A stretch of 11,125 bases of DNA from Alistipes sp. CAG:435. GTDB lineage: Bacteria > Bacteroidota > Bacteroidia > Bacteroidales > UBA932. Shown here piece after piece: positions 7,745-11,125 of this stretch; positions within the stretch are counted from its first letter, which is position 1, and every line of letters begins with the position of its first letter. The notes under the pieces were generated by a model, which saw nothing but the letters and a program-made list of their open reading frames with translations, did no database searches and was not told the DNA's origin. The position numbers were made by a program, and so were the translations under genes. Where the stretch lies: NCBI GenBank assembly GCA_000433355.1, contig FR893115.1, positions 16,500 to 27,624 on the forward strand. Direction: 5' to 3'.

Positions 7745-9526
7745 ATGAAAACTGCTAAATTTCTGTGCGCCGCGGCTATTGCCGCTTTGACAGCGCTTGT
7801 CTCCTGCAACAAGGACCCAGACATCCCTGAACCCCTCGTGAAGAGTTTCGGTTTTTATGCTTCCGACAACGTCGGCCGGATTGATTCTGACTGCGTGGGA
7901 GCGGTCTCCGGTACAGAGATCACCGTGGGCGTGCCTCCGACAACCGACCTTAGTGAGCTTGTGGCGCGTTTTACCACGAATGATGGCAATATCGTGTCTG
8001 TCGGCGGAGTCGCTTTGATTTCCGGGCAGACTGTACAGGACTATTCCGCACCAGTCTCTCTTAAGGTTGAGGATGAGGAACTTAAAGCCAGCGTGCTTTA
8101 CACTGTCAAAGTCAGTCTTAATCCGGACTCCGATCCGAAACTGACATCGTTCAAGTTCGAGTTGGTGAATAATCTTGAGGCCGTCGGAGAGGACATCGAA
8201 GGTGAGATTTCCGGAGACGCCATATCCGTGCCGATGATCAAGGCTGCCGACAAGACCAAACTCGTGGCCACATTCACAACCACTCCTACCAACGTTGTCA
8301 AGGTTGGTGACGCTGTTCAGGTCAGCGGTGAGACGGCCAATGACTTCACGAATCCGGTTGACTACATAGTCTCCAACAGCGACGGCAGCAAGAGTGCGCT
8401 CTACTCCGTGTCGATCAGGACTGTGAACGGAAAGTTGGAGCCGATCGTGACATATTCGGAGCGTCCGGTATTTTCGGGAGCGGTTCTTCGCGTCGATCCA
8501 TCTGACAAGTCTCCGTACATTGGATTCAAGGAAAGAGAGGTCAAGGATTCTGAGTCAGTATCCGCTGAGAAGATGACCGTTGTCAAGTATGTTGATGGTG
8601 CTTGGAGCACTGTGGGAAGCGCTGGATTCAGCAAGAATGTGAACAGTTCCCACTATGACTTTGACATCACGAAAGAAGGTACTCCGTATGTGGCTTATGC
8701 TAATGCTGAGGTTTCCCCTAAGAATGCCCAGGTAATGAAATATGATGGCGGTTGGAAAGTTGTGGGAGAAGAAAACACAAGCGATATGCTTTCAAATTAT
8801 GTCGGTCTTGCGGCATTCTCTGACAATAACATTGTCGTGACGCAAATTAACGGTAACGCTAAGAGCACATTCTCTAATCGTACCTTGGTGGCGTCTGTGT
8901 TCAATGGATCTTGGAACAATCAGGAAACCAATCTGGCCAAGACCCAGGTTTATGCCAAGGCTTCCTGCAAGGCTGGAGAGACTGCTTATGTGCTCGCCAT
9001 ACGCCGAGGAAAATCGGACGGCGTGAACTATGGTCATGATGTCTTGGCCTATAATGGTGGCAATTGGTCCTCCTTACGCTCAAATTATGTGAGGGAAGGC
9101 GCTACACAGACAGGCACCTACGTCTATGATATCACGGCAGCTGAGGATGGATCTGTTTATATTCTCACAGCTGATAACGCGTCCGACGGATCCGCCTATC
9201 ATTTTGTTGTCGAAAAGTACAACCCTACAACCAAAGATTGGTCTGTGGTCGGAGGCTCTTTCTATCCTTATGTCCACGCTGATTCTCACGACAGGGCTAA
9301 GATCGCTGTCGCTCCTGACGGAACAATTTATCTTCTGTATCTGGATAACAAGAGCAATGCGCTGAACCTTACATGGTTCGACTCTGAAACAAAACAGTGG
9401 GCAGATCCGTTGCTGGTTGCGAATGAGAAAGCGACTGATCCTTGCATCGCCTTCACGACATCAGGTGTGGGCTACATCGCTTTCACTGACGCCAACAATG
9501 CTGAGAAAGTATTCATTTACAGATAG
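7745..9526 (+). CDS. Lipoprotein with two DUF5018-like domains and a C-terminal beta-propeller
   Basis: A 593-residue lipoprotein. The ATG at 7745 gives MKTAKFLCAAAIAALTALVSC with lipobox Cys21, then NKDPD. Two similar Ig-like repeats follow at about 32-122 and 130-224, each of the pattern SFxF...G.I.G..I.V...TDLxxLVAxFTT...V.V...SG....F..PV.Y.V, which fits DUF5018. From about residue 228 to the end come blades with recurring Y-x-G-x-W-S and D-I-T-x-x-G-x-x-Y motifs, for example VKYVDGAWSTVG, VLAYNGGNWSSL, VEKYNPTTKDWSVVGG and IAVAPDGTIYLLYLD. This suggests a six- or seven-bladed propeller of the sialidase/BNR-like shape, but no catalytic residues are recognised. Position suggests a surface ligand-binding protein working with SusCD. 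GC content falls from about 59 percent (7861-7980) to about 43 percent (8641-8880), so the propeller half may have a separate origin. A start at 7577 would overlap the upstream gene and lose the signal. Confidence 0.87.
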   Translation: MKTAKFLCAAAIAALTALVSCNKDPDIPEPLVKSFGFYASDNVGRIDSDCVGAVSGTEITVGVPPTTDLSELVARFTTNDGNIVSVGGVALISGQTVQDYSAPVSLKVEDEELKASVLYTVKVSLNPDSDPKLTSFKFELVNNLEAVGEDIEGEISGDAISVPMIKAADKTKLVATFTTTPTNVVKVGDAVQVSGETANDFTNPVDYIVSNSDGSKSALYSVSIRTVNGKLEPIVTYSERPVFSGAVLRVDPSDKSPYIGFKEREVKDSESVSAEKMTVVKYVDGAWSTVGSAGFSKNVNSSHYDFDITKEGTPYVAYANAEVSPKNAQVMKYDGGWKVVGEENTSDMLSNYVGLAAFSDNNIVVTQINGNAKSTFSNRTLVASVFNGSWNNQETNLAKTQVYAKASCKAGETAYVLAIRRGKSDGVNYGHDVLAYNGGNWSSLRSNYVREGATQTGTYVYDITAAEDGSVYILTADNASDGSAYHFVVEKYNPTTKDWSVVGGSFYPYVHADSHDRAKIAVAPDGTIYLLYLDNKSNALNLTWFDSETKQWADPLLVANEKATDPCIAFTTSGVGYIAFTDANNAEKVFIYR

Positions 9527-10745
9527 TCTCTGTGCGTTTTTGATGGTGGCGCTGTTCCTTGGGGCGGCGCCATCTTCATATTCACGTCCCTTGAGGGTCG
9601 CTTTCGTGGGGGATCCGCAGGCGGACGGAACGCTGCAACTTGAATATTGCCGTAAAACCATCTACAAGGAACTTCGTGAGAGGAAAGACCTTGATCTGGT
9701 GATAGTTCTGGGAGATCTGGTGAACGACGATGTCTCGCTTTTGGAACCGACCAAAGCCAGTCTGGATTCCCTGCCTTGCCCTTGGTTATGTGTGCCGGGC
9801 AACCACGACCGTGATGTCTATCCGAAGGTTGACGGCCGGAAGCGGCCCCGGGACATCAGCACCTACCGCAAAGTGATCGGCTACGAGGACACGACTTTCG
9901 TCAAGGGCGGCATCCGCTTCATCCTGATGAACGATGTGAGGCTCGGAGGGAAGGAATATGAGGGCGGCTTCCGCAATTCGCAGAAGGTTTGGCTTGACTC
10001 TGTCCTGAGGGCGACACCAAGGAATATGCTCGCGGTGCTGTCCGTGCATATTCCCGTCACACAGTTCGCCGCCAAAGATTCCTTGTCCGCCATTCTGTCA
10101 GTTCATCCGAATATCCTTGTGATGAGCGGGCATACGCACAAGGTCGAAAGGAAATACCTTTATCTGGAAAATGCCGGAGCGGCCTCTTCCTCTGGTAACG
10201 ATGCCCTGGATATCCCTGAGGTTCAGGTCGGTGCGACCTGCGGTTTGTTCTGGCTCGGTGTCAAGGACGAGACTGGATTCCCTGCGGCGACGATGCCATG
10301 TGGCGCTCCGAGAGGTTACTTTGTGGCAGACTTCAAGCGGAACGGGAAATATTCATTGGCATATAAAGCTGTGCTTAGGGACGATGTCGCCTCGGTCTGG
10401 GTGTCGGGTGATTCCACACTCATTGTCAATGTTTTCGGTGGAGCGCCGGACGGGCGTGTCTCGGTCAGGATTCCAGGACCCAAAGGGTGGCTGTCTGCTT
10501 CCCGTGAGGAAAGGCCTGCTCCTGAAGCCCTTGCGGTCATTGAACGGAACAAGTCAATTCCACGGAAAATCGGAAAGGTGCGTAATCCTGAATATCTTCC
10601 GATGAGAAAGACGAATTCTCCTCATGTCTGGTCCCGGGTTCTTGGCTCTGATGTTGATGTTCTCAAGGTCGGTAAAGTAAAGATCCGCTACCGTGATCCA
10701 GTGATGAGATTCACGATTCAAGCCGATGTAAAACGTTGCCCGTAG
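9498..10745 (+). CDS. Secreted calcineurin-like metallophosphoesterase
   Basis: Phosphoester hydrolase of the two-metal calcineurin fold, 415 residues from the ATG at 9498. Residues 1-29 form a signal peptide (LCAFLMVALFLGAA), without a lipobox, so it is probably periplasmic or secreted. Metal-binding motifs appear in the proper order: GDPQ at 38-41 (Gln in place of the common His), GDLVND at 72-77, GNHD at 101-104, His184 in SVHIP, and GHTH at 211-214, so the active site looks complete. The C-terminal third (about 290-415) resembles the MetallophosC beta-domain of Bacteroidota phosphoesterases; the N-terminal accessory domain often found with it is absent. The start lies inside the previous gene (29-bp overlap), which implies translational coupling. 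The substrate is unknown; in this operon it may remove phosphate from a ligand bound by SusCD. The upstream ATG-like start at 9417 would spoil the signal peptide. Confidence 0.92.
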   Translation: MLRKYSFTDSLCAFLMVALFLGAAPSSYSRPLRVAFVGDPQADGTLQLEYCRKTIYKELRERKDLDLVIVLGDLVNDDVSLLEPTKASLDSLPCPWLCVPGNHDRDVYPKVDGRKRPRDISTYRKVIGYEDTTFVKGGIRFILMNDVRLGGKEYEGGFRNSQKVWLDSVLRATPRNMLAVLSVHIPVTQFAAKDSLSAILSVHPNILVMSGHTHKVERKYLYLENAGAASSSGNDALDIPEVQVGATCGLFWLGVKDETGFPAATMPCGAPRGYFVADFKRNGKYSLAYKAVLRDDVASVWVSGDSTLIVNVFGGAPDGRVSVRIPGPKGWLSASREERPAPEALAVIERNKSIPRKIGKVRNPEYLPMRKTNSPHVWSRVLGSDVDVLKVGKVKIRYRDPVMRFTIQADVKRCP

Positions 10746-10765
10746 GCTAATTCACTAAAAATGCT

Positions 10766-10773
10766 TATTTTTG
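10766..10773 (+). promoter_or_regulatory. Bacteroidota -7 element before the small 3' gene
   Basis: TATTTTTG matches the TAnnTTTG consensus fully. At the expected spacing upstream (10743-10746) only TAGG is found in place of TTTG. Transcription from here would start near 10780 and run through the hairpin at 10777-10827 before reaching the TTG start at 10856. Confidence 0.4.
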
Positions 10774-10776
10774 CAG

Positions 10777-10838
10777 CCGGGAAAGTTGTTCGTGTTCCTT
10801 CCAATGTGTGGAGCCGCTTCTTCCCGGTTTGTTTTTTG
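10777..10838 (+). terminator. Terminator-like hairpin after the susC operon
   Basis: CCGGGAA at 10777-10783 pairs with TTCCCGG at 10821-10827, followed at once by the T-rich tract TTTGTTTTTTG. The 37-nt loop is long for a plain intrinsic terminator. It sits 32 bp after the phosphoesterase stop, so ending the operon is the simplest role. As it lies downstream of a -7 element it could instead be a leader attenuator for the next gene. Confidence 0.5.
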
Positions 10839-10855
10839 TCTAAAGAAAGGCGGTT

Positions 10856-11089
10856 TTGGCAAGGAAAAAGCAAAGTTCTTCTGTTCCGGATCCGGAATAT
10901 CTTAAAATGCGCAAGGCTTCCCTCCGGCGCACTCATCGTCAGGTGATCTACCTGAACGATAAGGAATTAGCTGCCGTGAAGGAGTATTGTGACCGTTTCG
11001 GTGTCAAGGAACGTTCCACAATCTTCCGCGAAGCTGCGATGGAGCGCATCCTTGCTCAGCTGGACGACAGCCATCCGACGCTGTTCTGA
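10856..11089 (+). CDS. Small basic ribbon-helix-helix-like protein
   Basis: A 77-residue protein read from a TTG. An in-frame TAA at 10841 excludes anything further upstream, and the first ATG (10907) would remove a MARKK beginning that looks like a genuine N-terminus. AAAGAAAGG at 10842-10850 could serve as a ribosome-binding site 5 bp from the TTG. The N-terminal 28 residues are strongly basic. HRQVIYLN (27-34) could be a beta strand, followed by helices at about 35-48 (DKELAAVKEYCDRF) and 52-70 (ERSTIFREAAMERILAQLD), the order expected of a ribbon-helix-helix DNA-binding protein. Similar short proteins ending HPTLF are, as I recall, common in Bacteroidales without an assigned function. A DNA-binding role is inference from the predicted fold. 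It has its own candidate promoter and is not clearly part of the susC operon. Confidence 0.75.
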   Translation: MARKKQSSSVPDPEYLKMRKASLRRTHRQVIYLNDKELAAVKEYCDRFGVKERSTIFREAAMERILAQLDDSHPTLF

Positions 11090-11102
11090 TGAACAGCGTC
11101 GG
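11075..11102 (+). terminator. Perfect 12-bp hairpin with the stop codon in its loop
   Basis: CCGACGCTGTTC (11075-11086) and GAACAGCGTCGG (11091-11102) are exact inverted repeats around the 4-bp loop TGAT, which contains the TGA stop of the small gene. The left arm encodes the last residues PTLF. The hairpin is followed by ATTCTCCG, not a T-run, so it is either a T-poor terminator or an RNA-stabilising 3' structure. Confidence 0.6.
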
Positions 11103-11125
11103 ATTCTCCGACCTTCCTAACCCCC

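Noticed and set aside
10761..10946. A 61-codon ORF beginning ATG at 10761
   Set aside because: It overlaps the promoter and terminator-like region and the RHH-like gene in another frame, with no family features.

Overview
The window looks like a chromosomal segment of a Bacteroidota (probably Bacteroidales) bacterium of moderately high GC content. The grounds are an adjacent SusC/SusD pair, several short-signal lipoproteins with lipoboxes ending in Ser-Cys, TAnnTTTG-type promoter elements, and housekeeping genes in a Bacteroidales style. No finer taxonomy can be supported from the sequence alone.

Left part (1-2420, minus strand): a housekeeping unit gmk (guanylate kinase) then nadD (nicotinate-nucleotide adenylyltransferase), read right to left. 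nadD lacks the C-terminal segment its family normally has. Its stop codon lies 16 bp from a tandem array of six 137-bp units (289-1125). On the other side the array runs directly into an internal piece of an ABC exporter gene, also on the minus strand. That piece has lost its N-terminal half and, through an in-frame internal deletion, its Walker A segment. The array therefore sits at a junction between two damaged gene ends.

Middle and right (2421-10745, plus strand): a five-gene, PUL-like operon. It encodes a SusC-type TonB-dependent transporter, its SusD partner, a small Calx-beta/Ig-like lipoprotein, a larger lipoprotein with two DUF5018-like domains and a beta-propeller, and a secreted calcineurin-like metallophosphoesterase whose start overlaps the preceding gene. 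Together they would form an outer-membrane capture and import complex plus a phosphoester hydrolase; no glycoside hydrolase is present in the window. The susC reading frame is broken at 5187-5266 by a 40-bp tandem duplication. An A7 run inside it means that loss of one A would reopen the frame.

Right end (10746-11125): a terminator-like hairpin with a T-rich tract, a TAnnTTTG promoter element just before it, and a 77-codon basic ribbon-helix-helix-like protein starting at TTG. That gene ends in a perfect 12-bp hairpin with the stop codon in its loop.

The most unusual signals are the paired-hairpin 137-bp array at the damaged nadD/ABC junction, the susC frame break, an approximately ten-fold excess of the hexamer GAATAT across the window, and an abrupt composition change inside the propeller lipoprotein gene.
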